NCBI RefSeq assembly: GCF_036206005.1 | Contig: NZ_CP108143.1 | Span: forward strand, 2,480,001-2,544,000 | Length of the DNA: 64,000 nucleotides | Reading direction: 5' to 3' | Origin: Streptomyces sp. NBC_00178 | Lineage (GTDB): Bacteria; Actinomycetota; Actinomycetes; Streptomycetales; Streptomycetaceae | In this document: one piece after another, positions 35,548 to 44,209 of the stretch | Layout of the letters: each line of letters starts with the position of its first letter | Position numbering within the stretch: position 1 is the first letter of the stretch | Program-made: the position numbers and the translations under genes | Notes under the pieces: generated by a model | Told to the model about the DNA's origin: nothing | The model's database searches: none | The model's input: only the letters and a program-made list of their open reading frames with translations

Positions 35548-36942
35548 ATGCATGACGCGCCCCCCACGCAGTCCCCCGCACCCCCGAAAGCCCTGACGCA
35601 CGGCCTGAAACAGCGCCATCTGACGATGCTCGGTCTCGGCGGGGTGATCGGAGCGGGACTGTTCGTCGGCTCGGGTGCCGGGATCGCGGTCGCCGGGCCG
35701 GCGGTCGTCGTCTCCTACCTGATCGCGGGCACGCTGGCGATGCTCGTGATGCGGATGCTGGGCGAGATGTCGGCGGCGATGCCCGCGTCCGGGTCGTTCT
35801 CCGTCCACGCGGAGCGCGCGCTCGGCCGCTGGGCCGGTTTCGGGGTGGGCTGGCTCTACTGGTTCCTGCTGGTGGTGGTCCTCGCCGTGGAGGCGACCGC
35901 CGCCGCGCAGATCGCCCACGGGTGGGTGCCCGCGGTGGATCAGTGGCTGTGGGTGCTGCTGTTCATGGTCGTGTTCACGGTGGCCAACCTGACGGCGGTG
36001 AAGAACTTCGGCGAGTTCGAGTTCTGGTTCGCCGCGCTCAAGGTGACCGCCATCGCGGCCTTCCTGGTGCTCGGCCTGCTGGCCGTCCTCGGCCTGCTCC
36101 CGGACACGGATCCGGTGGGTCTGACGAATCTGACCGGCCGGGGCGGTTTCCTCCCGAACGGCTGGAGCGGGGTCGTCTCCGGTGTGCTCACCGTGGTGTT
36201 CGCCTTCGGCGGGCTGGAGGTCGTCACGATCGCGGCGGCCGAGACCGACGATCCGGCGCGCGCGGTGGGCCGCGCGGTGCGCAGCGCGGTGGTGCGCATC
36301 CTCTTCTTCTACGTCGGTTCCATGCTGGTCGTCGTGACCGTGCTGCCGTGGACCGCGCAACGGGCGGGACTGAGCCCGTACGTGAAGGTCCTGGACTCGC
36401 TGGGCGTGCCGTCGGCCGGGCAGATCATGAACATCGTGGTGTTCGTCGCGCTGCTCTCCGCGCTGAACGCCAACCTGTACGGATCGTCACGCATGATCTT
36501 CTCGCTGGCCGAGCGCGGGGAGGCGCCGCGCGGTCTGCTCAGGGCCGCGGCCGGGCCGGCCGGCGGCGGGGTCCCCCGGCGCGCGGTGCTGGCCTCGGTG
36601 GCTTTCGGGTTCGTCTCCGTCCTGCTCAACCTCCGCTGGCCCGACACGGTGTTCCTCTACATGCTCAACTCGGTCGGCGCGGTGCTGCTGTTCGTGTGGG
36701 GCCTGATCGCGGCCTCCCAACTGCGGCTGCGGCGCACGCTGGAGCGCGAGGCGCCCGGCGGCCTGGCGCTGCGGATGTGGTGCTTCCCGTATCTGACCTG
36801 GGTGACGCTGGCCGGTCTGCTGGGCGTCCTGCTGCTGATGCTCACCGACGACACGGCCCGCCCGCAGGTGCTGTGGTCGGCGGGGGCCACCGGCGTCGTG
36901 CTGGTCGTGGCGGCCGTGCGGGAGTCACAGGCCCGGCGGTAG
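35548..36942 (+). CDS. Amino-acid permease 2 (APC superfamily)
   Basis: The 464-residue, twelve-helix protein has LKQRHLTMLGLGGVIGAGLF, GSGAGIAVAGPA and MRMLGEMSAAMPASGSFSVH. Sequence over the whole length is very similar to permeases 1 and 3, and the loop KNFGEFEFWFAALKV is shared with permease 3. The N-terminal tail is short and Pro-rich. GGAGTG lies rather far (about 15 nt) before the ATG. It is separated by 119 bp from permease 3 on the same strand, with no clear terminator between, so the two could share a transcript. Confidence 0.92.
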   Translation: MHDAPPTQSPAPPKALTHGLKQRHLTMLGLGGVIGAGLFVGSGAGIAVAGPAVVVSYLIAGTLAMLVMRMLGEMSAAMPASGSFSVHAERALGRWAGFGVGWLYWFLLVVVLAVEATAAAQIAHGWVPAVDQWLWVLLFMVVFTVANLTAVKNFGEFEFWFAALKVTAIAAFLVLGLLAVLGLLPDTDPVGLTNLTGRGGFLPNGWSGVVSGVLTVVFAFGGLEVVTIAAAETDDPARAVGRAVRSAVVRILFFYVGSMLVVVTVLPWTAQRAGLSPYVKVLDSLGVPSAGQIMNIVVFVALLSALNANLYGSSRMIFSLAERGEAPRGLLRAAAGPAGGGVPRRAVLASVAFGFVSVLLNLRWPDTVFLYMLNSVGAVLLFVWGLIAASQLRLRRTLEREAPGGLALRMWCFPYLTWVTLAGLLGVLLLMLTDDTARPQVLWSAGATGVVLVVAAVRESQARR

Positions 36943-37061
36943 GCGGGTGGGCACGATGTGTGAACCCGGTGACCGTATAGCGGACAGCCGTTCCCTGTCG
37001 CCGGGACGCGTGTTCAGACTGTGGGCCGTCCCCTGTCCCCACCAGTGAACAGAGCCGCCCC

Positions 37062-38477
37062 ATGTCCCGGACCTCTGCGCCGCCCCCCACGGACTCCGCG
37101 GCCCCCACCGCCGACTCCGCCCTCACCCACGGCCTCAAGCAGCGCCACCTGTCGATGATCGCCCTCGGGGGTGTCATCGGCGCCGGGCTGTTCGTCGGCT
37201 CGGGTGCGGGGATCGCGTCGGCGGGCCCGTCCATCGTCGTCGCCTACGGCATCTCCGGCTTGCTGGTCATGTTCGTGATGCGGATGCTCGGCGAGATGTC
37301 CGCGGCCAACCCCGCGTCCGGCTCCTTCTCCGTCCACGCGGAACGGGCGATCGGACCGTGGGCGGGCTTCACCGCCGGGTGGTCGTTCTGGGTGCTGCTC
37401 TGCGTCGCCGTCGGCCTGGAGGGCATCGGCGCCGCGCAGATCGTCACGGGCTGGCTGCCGGGGACTCCGGAGTGGGCGTGGGTGGCCCTGTTCATGCTGG
37501 TGTTCCTCGGCACGAACCTGGCCGCGGTGAAGAACTTCGGCGAGTTCGAGTTCTGGTTCGCGGCGCTCAAGGTCGTCGCGATCAGCCTCTTCCTGGTGCT
37601 CGGCGTGCTCGCCGTCCTGGGCCTCCTGCCCGGCACGGACTCCCCCGGCGCCTCGAACCTCACCGCGGACGGCGGGTTCCTGCCGCACGGCTCGAACGGG
37701 TTCATCATCGGACTGCTGGCCTCCGTCTTCGCGTACGGCGGCCTGGAGACGGTCACCATCGCGGCGGCGGAGTCCGAGAACCCGGTGCGGGGCGTCGCCA
37801 AGGCCGTACGTACGGCGATGTGGCGGATCGCGGTCTTCTACGTCGGCTCGATGGCGGTCGTCGTCACCCTCGTCCCCTGGGACGACCCCCAGGTCGCCGA
37901 AGTCGGCCCGTTCTACGCGATGCTCGACCACCTCGGCATCAGCGGCGCGGCGGAGATCATGAACGTGGTCATCCTCGTCGCCCTGCTCTCCGCGATGAAC
38001 GCGAACATCTACGGCTCCTCGCGCATGGCCTGCTCCCTCGTCGCCCGCGGCCAGGGCCCGAAGGTCCTCGGCAAGGTGTCCTCGGGTGTCCCCCGCAACG
38101 CGGTGCTCGCCTCGTCCGTCTTCGGTTTCCTGTGCGTGCTGCTCAGCTACTGGCGCCCCGAGGACGTCTTCCCATGGCTCCTCAACATGATCGGCGCCGT
38201 GATCCTGGTCGTCTGGATCTTCATCGCCGTCTCGCAGCTGATCCTGCGCAGGCGGACCGAGCGGGAGGCGCCGGACCGGCTCGTCGTGCGCATGTGGCTC
38301 TTCCCGGTGCTGACGATCGTGGCGCTGGCCGCCATGGCCGGCATCTTCCTCCTGATGCTGCGCCAGCCCGGCACGCGCGACCAGCTGCTGGCGACCGGTG
38401 CGCTGACCGCCGCGCTGATCGTGACCGGCCTGGTGCGCCAGAAGCGGGCCGAGCGGACCGCCCCGGCCCAAAACTGA
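37062..38477 (+). CDS. Amino-acid permease 3 (APC superfamily)
   Basis: The 471-residue paralogue of permeases 1 and 2 has LKQRHLSMIALGGVIGAGLF, GSGAGIASAGPS, MRMLGEMSAANPASGSFSVH and KNFGEFEFWFAALKVVAISL. The helix after the conserved Trp reads GWSFWVLLCVAVGLEGIGAA instead of the Glu-Ala-Thr-rich VVVLAVEATA of the others, so substrate choice may differ. No strong ribosome site is seen before the ATG, which suits read-through from permease 2 or a leader-poor mRNA. Confidence 0.92.
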   Translation: MSRTSAPPPTDSAAPTADSALTHGLKQRHLSMIALGGVIGAGLFVGSGAGIASAGPSIVVAYGISGLLVMFVMRMLGEMSAANPASGSFSVHAERAIGPWAGFTAGWSFWVLLCVAVGLEGIGAAQIVTGWLPGTPEWAWVALFMLVFLGTNLAAVKNFGEFEFWFAALKVVAISLFLVLGVLAVLGLLPGTDSPGASNLTADGGFLPHGSNGFIIGLLASVFAYGGLETVTIAAAESENPVRGVAKAVRTAMWRIAVFYVGSMAVVVTLVPWDDPQVAEVGPFYAMLDHLGISGAAEIMNVVILVALLSAMNANIYGSSRMACSLVARGQGPKVLGKVSSGVPRNAVLASSVFGFLCVLLSYWRPEDVFPWLLNMIGAVILVVWIFIAVSQLILRRRTEREAPDRLVVRMWLFPVLTIVALAAMAGIFLLMLRQPGTRDQLLATGALTAALIVTGLVRQKRAERTAPAQN

Positions 38478-38514
38478 GTGCAGGCGGCACGGTCCTTCTG
38501 CGAGGGTGCCCCCC

Positions 38515-39165
38515 ATGAGTCCACTTCTCCCCGCGGATCCGACCGTGCTGCACCCGATGCCCGGCCAGCCGAGGGTGGTGCAGCTGAAGCCGCTCGTCAC
38601 CTCCCCCCTCATCGAGGCCGGCGCCTACTCCTACTACGACGACCCCGATGACGCGACGGCCTTCGAGACCCGCAACGTGCTGTACCACTACGGCCCGGAG
38701 AAGCTGGTCATCGGCCGGTTCTGCGCCATCGGGACCGGGGTGCGGTTCATCATGAACGGCGCCAACCACCGTATGGACGGGCCCTCCACGTTCCCCTTCC
38801 CCACGATGGGGGGCTCCTGGGCGGACCACTTCGACCTGCTCACCGGGCTGCCCGGCCGGGGCGACACCGTGGTCGGCCACGACGTGTGGTTCGGCCACGG
38901 GGTGACCGTGATGCCGGGCGTACGCATCGGGAACGGCGCGATCCTCGCCACCGGGTCGGTCGTCACCTCCGACGTGCCGGACTACGGCGTCGTCGGCGGC
39001 AACCCGGCGAAGCTGATCCGCATGCGCCACGACGGGAAGGACATCGCCCGGCTCCTCGCCCTCGCCTGGTGGGACTGGCCCGCCGAACACATCACCGCGC
39101 ACGTGCGCACCCTCATGTCCGGCAGTATCGACGACCTGGAGGCGGCCGCGCCTCAGCCCGGCTGA
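38515..39165 (+). CDS. CatB-type hexapeptide-repeat O-acetyltransferase
   Basis: The 216-residue protein has left-handed beta-helix repeats (LVIGRFCAIGTGVRFIMNGA, then VVGHDVWFGHGVTVMPGVRI and GNGAILATGSVVTSDVPDYG) and the catalytic-type His in GANHRMDG. This is the xenobiotic acetyltransferase (Vat/CatB) group, whose members O-acetylate streptogramins, chloramphenicol or sugars with acetyl-CoA. The long loop with PFPTMGGSWADH is typical. ATG 38515 has GAGGG at the right distance; a GTG three codons earlier is possible. Its stop overlaps the convergent regulator gene by 13 bp. Confidence 0.9.
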   Translation: MSPLLPADPTVLHPMPGQPRVVQLKPLVTSPLIEAGAYSYYDDPDDATAFETRNVLYHYGPEKLVIGRFCAIGTGVRFIMNGANHRMDGPSTFPFPTMGGSWADHFDLLTGLPGRGDTVVGHDVWFGHGVTVMPGVRIGNGAILATGSVVTSDVPDYGVVGGNPAKLIRMRHDGKDIARLLALAWWDWPAEHITAHVRTLMSGSIDDLEAAAPQPG

Positions 39166-40118
39166 GCCCGCAGGAGCACGTCGCCGGCCTCCGTGCGGAA
39201 GTAGAGGACGGAGCGGCCCGACCTGCGGCGCCCGGCGAGCCCCGCGTCCAGCAGCACCTTCAGGTGCCGGCCCACCGACCCGAGCCCCTGCCCGGTCAGT
39301 GCCACCAGCTCCGTGGTGCTCCTTGGCCGGTCGAGGAGCACGAGGACGCCGGCGCGCGCCGGTCCGAGCAGCCGGCCGAGGCTGTCGGGCACCACGGGCC
39401 GGCCCGCGTCGGAGAGGACCCCCGAACACGCGTACACGATCGCGTACCGCTGCGCCGACGCGTCCCAGGAGACCCACCCCTGACGGGGCGTGACCGGGAC
39501 GAACACCAGGTTCGCGCCGGCCAGTTCACGTGGCGGGTAGTCACGCGGGTTGACCTGGAGCCTGCTTCCGCCCAGCCAGCGCATGCCCGGGTTCAGGCTC
39601 TCCAGAGTCGCGGCCCAGCCGCCCCGGCTCAGCTGGGCGGCGCGCGCCACGACGTCAGCCTCGATGATCCGGCGCCGACGCGGCCAGTCCGGGCGCACGA
39701 CGCGCTCCCACACCCATTCCAGCAGACCGGCGGCGCACCGCGGCAGGTCGGCGGCGAGCAGCACGGCCGGCAGCGGGCCCCCTCCCGAGACCTCCAGGTC
39801 CGCACGGGCGTCCTCCCGGGACGTCCGCCGCACCCGGTCGACTTCCTGGGCGAACGTGCCGGGGCCGCTGGGCGTGGGGGTGAGGAAGTCCGCGTTCCAG
39901 TGGCCGCCGAGCCCGATCCCGACAAGACGTTCCGCGGCCGGATCGTCGGCGAGGCGGGCGCGGTAGGCGGGTCCGTGCGTGTCCAGCCACGAGCGTTCGG
40001 CGGGGTTCGCCGCCGTGCCGCGGTACAGGAACTGGAGCGTGGCCGTGACCTCGGCCAGTTCCGACACGACGAACCTGCCCGCGGCCAGTGTGTCCGCGCC
40101 GACCTGCCACCACCCCAC
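39153..40118 (-). CDS. ArsR-type winged-helix regulator with DUF5937-like N-terminus
   Basis: The 321-residue protein has a C-terminal winged helix of the ArsR type: RPRSTTELVALTGQGLGSVG as helix-turn-helix, then RHLKVLLDAGLAGRRRSGRS and the wing VLYFRT. The first 240 residues match the DUF5937-type region common to Streptomyces regulators, a probable ligand or dimer domain. No cysteine metal site is seen. It is divergent from an MFS pump, and its Shine-Dalgarno GGGGAGG lies inside the loop of a 7-bp palindrome, which suggests autoregulation. Confidence 0.87.
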   Translation of the reverse strand: MGWWQVGADTLAAGRFVVSELAEVTATLQFLYRGTAANPAERSWLDTHGPAYRARLADDPAAERLVGIGLGGHWNADFLTPTPSGPGTFAQEVDRVRRTSREDARADLEVSGGGPLPAVLLAADLPRCAAGLLEWVWERVVRPDWPRRRRIIEADVVARAAQLSRGGWAATLESLNPGMRWLGGSRLQVNPRDYPPRELAGANLVFVPVTPRQGWVSWDASAQRYAIVYACSGVLSDAGRPVVPDSLGRLLGPARAGVLVLLDRPRSTTELVALTGQGLGSVGRHLKVLLDAGLAGRRRSGRSVLYFRTEAGDVLLRAQPG

Positions 40119-40138
40119 GTTTCGCCTCCCCGCGAAAC
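40119..40138. promoter_or_regulatory. Palindromic operator candidate between regulator and MFS gene
   Basis: The sequence is GTTTCGC-N6-GCGAAAC, perfect 7-bp arms. It abuts the regulator's GTG start and covers its ribosome site, and lies 40 bp before the MFS start. It is the only palindrome in the 59-bp divergent gap. Confidence 0.6.
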
Positions 40139-40177
40139 AGTAACGGCCGCACGGGGCACCGGCCGAGACTCCCCGGC

Positions 40178-41374
40178 ATGCTCACCTACCGGGAAGTCTT
40201 CCGCGTGCCGCAGTTCGGCGCCCTCTTCGCGACCGGCGCCCTGCAGGGCGCGGCGTCGACCACGGGCGGACTGGCCCTGGGGATCCTCGTGTTCTCGGCC
40301 ACGGGGTCTCCCCTGCTCTCCGCGCTCTCCATGTTCGGCTCCTCGCTGGCCCAGTTGATCGGCGCGACCCTGCTCATGTCGGCGGCGGACCGGCTCCCGC
40401 CGCGTGCGGGGCTGAGCTGCGCCGCCCTGGTCTTCGGACTCGGCACCGCCGTCCTCGCCGTGCCCGGGCTGCCGCTGCCCGTGGTGTTCGCCGTGGTCCT
40501 GGGCGAGGGTGCGGTCGCCGCCGTGGCCGGCGGGGTGCGGTACGGGCTGCTCGGCGAGATCCTGCCCAGGGAGGCGTACCTGCTGGGGCGTTCGGTGCTC
40601 AACATGTGCGCGGGCACCGTGCAGGTCTGCGGTTACGCGGCCGGAGGCGTCCTGGTCGCGGCCCTGTCCCCGCGCGGCACCCTGCTGGTCGCCGCCGCGC
40701 TGTACGCCGCCGGTGCCGCGGTGGCCCGGTTCGGTCTGTCCCGGCGGCCGGCCCGGGCGGCGGGCAGGCCCTCGGTGGCCGAGACCTGGCGGACGAACGC
40801 GCTGCTGCTGTCCTCGGCCCCCAGGCGGCGCGTCTACCTCGCCCTCTGGCTGCCCAACGGCCTGGTCGTCGGCTGCGAGTCGCTCTTCGTCCCGTACATG
40901 CCGGACCGGGCGGGGCTGCTCTTCGCGTGCGCCGCGCTCGGGATGCTGGCCGGGGACACGGTGGCGGGACGTCTGGTGCCACCGCGATGGCACGGCCGGC
41001 TCGGTACGCCGGTGCTCCTGCTGCTCGCCACCCCCTATCTCCTGTTCGCGTGGCGGCCGGGGCTGCCGTGGTCTCTCGTTCTCGCCACCATGGCGTCGAC
41101 GGGTTTCTCGGCGAGCCTCCTGCTCCAGGAGCGGCTGATGGCCCTGACCCCGGAGGCGTCGACCGGGCAGGCCCTCGGCCTGCACGCGTCGGGAATGCTC
41201 GCCCTGCAGGGCGTCGCGGCCGCGCTGGCGGGCACCGTCGCCCGGTGGAGCTCCCCCGCGACGGCGATCACGGTGATGGCCGCGGCCTCCCTCGTCGTGA
41301 CACTGCTCCTGGCGCCGGGGCTGCGCCGCGATCGCGCGCGGGGCACCGAAGCCCCCCGCCTGCCCGTCACCTGA
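40178..41374 (+). CDS. MFS transporter
   Basis: The 398-residue, roughly twelve-helix protein starts at ATG 40178 (MLTYREVFRVPQFGALFATG), with TAEAAD-type loops replaced by MSAADRLPPRAGLS between helices 2 and 3. The pattern is that of drug-efflux MFS proteins (RDF entry start, LGLHASGMLALQGVAAALAG near the end). The substrate is unknown. Control by the divergent ArsR-type gene is likely. Its last 8 bp overlap the convergent GNAT gene. Confidence 0.88.
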   Translation: MLTYREVFRVPQFGALFATGALQGAASTTGGLALGILVFSATGSPLLSALSMFGSSLAQLIGATLLMSAADRLPPRAGLSCAALVFGLGTAVLAVPGLPLPVVFAVVLGEGAVAAVAGGVRYGLLGEILPREAYLLGRSVLNMCAGTVQVCGYAAGGVLVAALSPRGTLLVAAALYAAGAAVARFGLSRRPARAAGRPSVAETWRTNALLLSSAPRRRVYLALWLPNGLVVGCESLFVPYMPDRAGLLFACAALGMLAGDTVAGRLVPPRWHGRLGTPVLLLLATPYLLFAWRPGLPWSLVLATMASTGFSASLLLQERLMALTPEASTGQALGLHASGMLALQGVAAALAGTVARWSSPATAITVMAAASLVVTLLLAPGLRRDRARGTEAPRLPVT

Positions 41375-41849
41375 GGACGAGCTCCAGCAGCGGCAGCCTC
41401 CGGCCCGGCACGGAGCCCGACGGCGTCGAGCCGATCCGCACCGCGCCCATCGCCGTGTAGATCGCCTCGGTGTTGGGGTCGGCGTCGATGGTGAGCCGTA
41501 CGAACCCGGACCGCCGCGCCCGTACCACGATGTGCTCGAACAGGAGCCGCCCCACGCCCCGTCCGATGGCGTCCGGCTCGACGAACATCATGGCCAGGGA
41601 GCCCTCGGGTGGCTCTCCGGCCAGCGTGGCGAAGCCCAGGACGCGGCCGGCACGGCCGTGCTCCTCAGCGACCACCGTGCGGCCGTCCGCCGTGTCGTCG
41701 GGGCTCACCGTCAGTTCGTCCCGGCACGCCGCCAGGAACTCCTCGTCGTACCCCCAGTGCGCTTTGGACCGCAGCGCCAGGCCGGTCAGTGCGCCGGCCT
41801 CCTCGGGCCGCCCTTCCCGTACGTCCACCATCGGCTCCCCCTCCGTCAT
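41367..41849 (-). CDS. GNAT-family N-acetyltransferase
   Basis: The 160-residue single-domain acetyltransferase has the acetyl-CoA motif MMFVEPDAIGRGVGRLLFEH (Q/RxxGxG as GRGVGR) and LTIDADPNTEAIYTAMGAVR, a usual C-terminal signature. N-terminal residues EAGALTGLALRSKAHWGYDE are typical of the YhbS-like group. The acceptor substrate is not predictable. An ATG at 41831 would shorten it by six residues. Confidence 0.9.
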   Translation of the reverse strand: MTEGEPMVDVREGRPEEAGALTGLALRSKAHWGYDEEFLAACRDELTVSPDDTADGRTVVAEEHGRAGRVLGFATLAGEPPEGSLAMMFVEPDAIGRGVGRLLFEHIVVRARRSGFVRLTIDADPNTEAIYTAMGAVRIGSTPSGSVPGRRLPLLELVLR

Positions 41850-41921
41850 GCCGTCCCGCGATTATCCAGGCCTGAGACCAAGGGCTGATCACTTCCGTGG
41901 CCTACCCCTGCTAGCCTGCAA

Positions 41922-41938
41922 TTGCGAATGACTAGCAA
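41922..41938 (+). promoter_or_regulatory. Nur-like box in the sodF promoter
   Basis: TTGCGA-ATGAC-TAGCAA matches the Nur (nickel-responsive Fur-type repressor) operator form TTGCAA-N5-TTGCAA at ten of twelve positions. A TAGCCT hexamer at 41912-41917 could be the -10 element, placing the box over the transcription start. In S. coelicolor, Nur represses sodF when nickel is plentiful. Confidence 0.65.
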
Positions 41939-41972
41939 CAACAACCTGTCAGCAGTTGGAGGGTTCGAACCC

Positions 41973-42614
41973 ATGGCCACGTACACGCTTCCGGAACTCC
42001 CGTACGACTACGCGGCGCTCGAACCGGTCATCAACCCGCAGATCATCGAGCTCCACCACGACAAGCACCACGCGGCGTACGTCAAGGGTGCGAACGACAC
42101 CCTGGAGCAGCTGGAGGAGGCCCGCGACAAGGAGGCCTGGGGCGCCGTCAACGGCCTCCAGAAGAACCTCGCCTTCCACCTGTCGGGCCACATCCTGCAC
42201 TCGATCTACTGGCACAACATGACCGGTGACGGCGGCGGCGAGCCGCTCGCGGCGGACGGAGTGGGCGACCTCGCGGACGCGATCACGGAGTCCTTCGGCT
42301 CGTACGCCGGCTTCAAGTCCCAGCTGACGAAGGCCGCGGCGACCACGCAGGGCTCCGGCTGGGGCGTCCTCGCCTACGAGCCCCTCAGCGGCAGGCTGAT
42401 CGTCGAGCAGGTCTACGACCACCAGGGCAACGTCGGCCAGGGCTCGGTCCCGATCCTGGTCTTCGACGCCTGGGAGCACGCCTTCTACCTGCAGTACAAG
42501 AACCAGAAGGTCGACTTCATCGAGGCGATGTGGCGCGTCGTCAACTGGCAGGACGTGGCCAAGCGCTACGCCGCGGCCAAGGAGCGCGCCGACGTACTGC
42601 TGCTGGCCCCCTGA
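41973..42614 (+). CDS. sodF: Superoxide dismutase, Fe/Mn family (SodF)
   Basis: The 213-residue enzyme turns superoxide into oxygen and hydrogen peroxide. Metal ligands lie in [26 protein letters not shown] and the signature [16 protein letters not shown] 41973 has GGAGGG 9 nt upstream, and [18 protein letters not shown] is the standard N-terminus. In Streptomyces this iron(-zinc) enzyme is the counterpart of the nickel enzyme SodN, and the two are switched by Nur. No export signal is present. Confidence 0.96.
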   Translation: MATYTLPELPYDYAALEPVINPQIIELHHDKHHAAYVKGANDTLEQLEEARDKEAWGAVNGLQKNLAFHLSGHILHSIYWHNMTGDGGGEPLAADGVGDLADAITESFGSYAGFKSQLTKAAATTQGSGWGVLAYEPLSGRLIVEQVYDHQGNVGQGSVPILVFDAWEHAFYLQYKNQKVDFIEAMWRVVNWQDVAKRYAAAKERADVLLLAP

Positions 42615-42676
42615 CGGACCCGATGCGTCCTGCCTCGTGATCGTCTTCTCAACCTTCACCGGGCAGGCGGATGAAC

Positions 42677-42715
42677 GGTGAGCCCCCGCGAGGACATGAC
42701 TCGCGGGGGCTCACC
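42677..42715. terminator. Bidirectional terminator between sodF and the PLP lyase gene
   Basis: The perfect 16-bp arms GGTGAGCCCCCGCGAG and CTCGCGGGGGCTCACC enclose a 7-nt loop between two convergent stops. Confidence 0.88.
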
Positions 42716-42739
42716 CATGCCGTGCGCCGCGGGCGTGCG

Positions 42740-44209
42740 TCAGATCCTGAAGACGGAACCGATGAACTCGGCCAGCAGCCGCTCCTTGAGCGCCCGGGGC
42801 AGCGCGTCGAGCAGGACGAGCACGGGTGCCATCCGGCCCGGGAGTCCACCGTCGCCGCCGAGTCCGGCGAAGGCGAGGACGGCGTCGATCTCGTCCGGGC
42901 CGAGCGTCGCGGGATCCAGCCCGGCCGCGAACGACGCGAGGGCCGGGTCGACCGCCACCGGGTCCAGCGCCCGGGCCTTCGCCAGCGCGGCGGTGAGGTC
43001 GTCGAGGAGCGGTCCGACCTGGCCGACGGTGGCGGGCGTCAGGGTGAGGTGGAGGTTGGGCGGCAGGCCGTCGAAGGAGAGCTGCGGCTGGAGGTACCAG
43101 CCCAGCTCGCGCATCTCGTCGGCCAGGTGCAGGAGCAGGCTGAGGTCGGGGGCCCCGTCCTCCCGCCCGGCGACGGTGAACGCGACGAGCCCGGCCGCGG
43201 GATCACCCAGGACGCGGACGCCGTCGATGGAGCGCAGCCCGGCGAGCAGCCGGTCCGACGCCTCCCCCACCCGGCCGGCGAGCGCGGTGTACCCCTCCTC
43301 GCCGACGTGCTGGAGGACCGCCCATGCCTGGGCCAGCAGTCCCCCGGACTTGGTGCCCTGCACCGTCGGGTTGACGACGGGGTAGCCGGGCCAGCCCGCG
43401 TGGGCGAAGTACTGGTACCGGCGGAGCGCGGCATCGCGGTAGAGGACCACGGAGGCGCCCTTGTCCGCGTAGCCGTACTTGTGCAGGTCCACGGAGAGGG
43501 AGGTGACGCCCGGCACGGACAGGTCGAAGGGCTGCACCTCGCGCCCGGCGCGCCGCAGGTAGGGCAGGATCCAGCCCCCGATGCAGGCGTCCACATGGCA
43601 GAGCACCCCGCGCGCGGCGGCGGCAGCCGCTATCCCGGCCACCGGATCGATCACTCCGTGCGCGTACGAGGGCGTCGAGGCGACCACCAGCACGGTGCGG
43701 TCGTCCAGCGCGGCGGCCATGGCCTCGGCGTCGGCGCGGAAGGTGACGGGGTCGACGGGCACCACGAAGGGTTCGACACCGAGGTAGGCGGCGGCCTTGT
43801 GGAAGGCCGCGTGGGCGGTGGAGGGCAGCACCATCCGGGGCTCGGTGATCCCGCGCTCGGCGCGGCCGTGGTCGCGGGCGGTCTTGACCGCGAGCAGGAT
43901 GCTCTCCGTGCCGCCGCTGGTGAACGTCCCCTGGGCACCCGGGGCGCCGAGCAGCGCGGCGACGGCCGCCACCAGGTCGTTCTCCAGCCGGGCGACGCTC
44001 GGGAAGACCGTGGGATCGAGGGCGTTGACCGTGGCGAAGGCGGTGTACGCGTCGGCGGCCAGCTCGTCCAGCCCTTCCAGCCCGGCGTCGTAGACGTAGG
44101 CGAAGGTACGGCCCCCACGGGTGGGCGCGTCCGCCTCGCGCAGCGCGCGCAGTTCGGCGAGCACCTCGGTGGCGGGGCGGCCGTCGGGCAGGGCGGGTTC
44201 AGTCGGCAC
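42740..44209 (-). CDS. PLP-dependent lyase/decarboxylase, sphingosine-1-phosphate-lyase-like
   Basis: The 489-residue fold-type I PLP enzyme has GTFTSGGTESILLAVKTARD at the phosphate site and VDACIGGW for the pyridine-ring Asp. The Schiff-base Lys is in SVDLHKYGYADKGASVVLYR. HKYGYADKG is the signature of the sphingosine-1-phosphate lyase / group II decarboxylase branch. In bacteria the substrate could be a phosphorylated long-chain base or an aromatic amino acid. The last 90 residues are a helical extension. It overlaps the upstream transporter gene by 11 bp, so the two are coupled. Confidence 0.85.
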   Translation of the reverse strand: MPTEPALPDGRPATEVLAELRALREADAPTRGGRTFAYVYDAGLEGLDELAADAYTAFATVNALDPTVFPSVARLENDLVAAVAALLGAPGAQGTFTSGGTESILLAVKTARDHGRAERGITEPRMVLPSTAHAAFHKAAAYLGVEPFVVPVDPVTFRADAEAMAAALDDRTVLVVASTPSYAHGVIDPVAGIAAAAAARGVLCHVDACIGGWILPYLRRAGREVQPFDLSVPGVTSLSVDLHKYGYADKGASVVLYRDAALRRYQYFAHAGWPGYPVVNPTVQGTKSGGLLAQAWAVLQHVGEEGYTALAGRVGEASDRLLAGLRSIDGVRVLGDPAAGLVAFTVAGREDGAPDLSLLLHLADEMRELGWYLQPQLSFDGLPPNLHLTLTPATVGQVGPLLDDLTAALAKARALDPVAVDPALASFAAGLDPATLGPDEIDAVLAFAGLGGDGGLPGRMAPVLVLLDALPRALKERLLAEFIGSVFRI

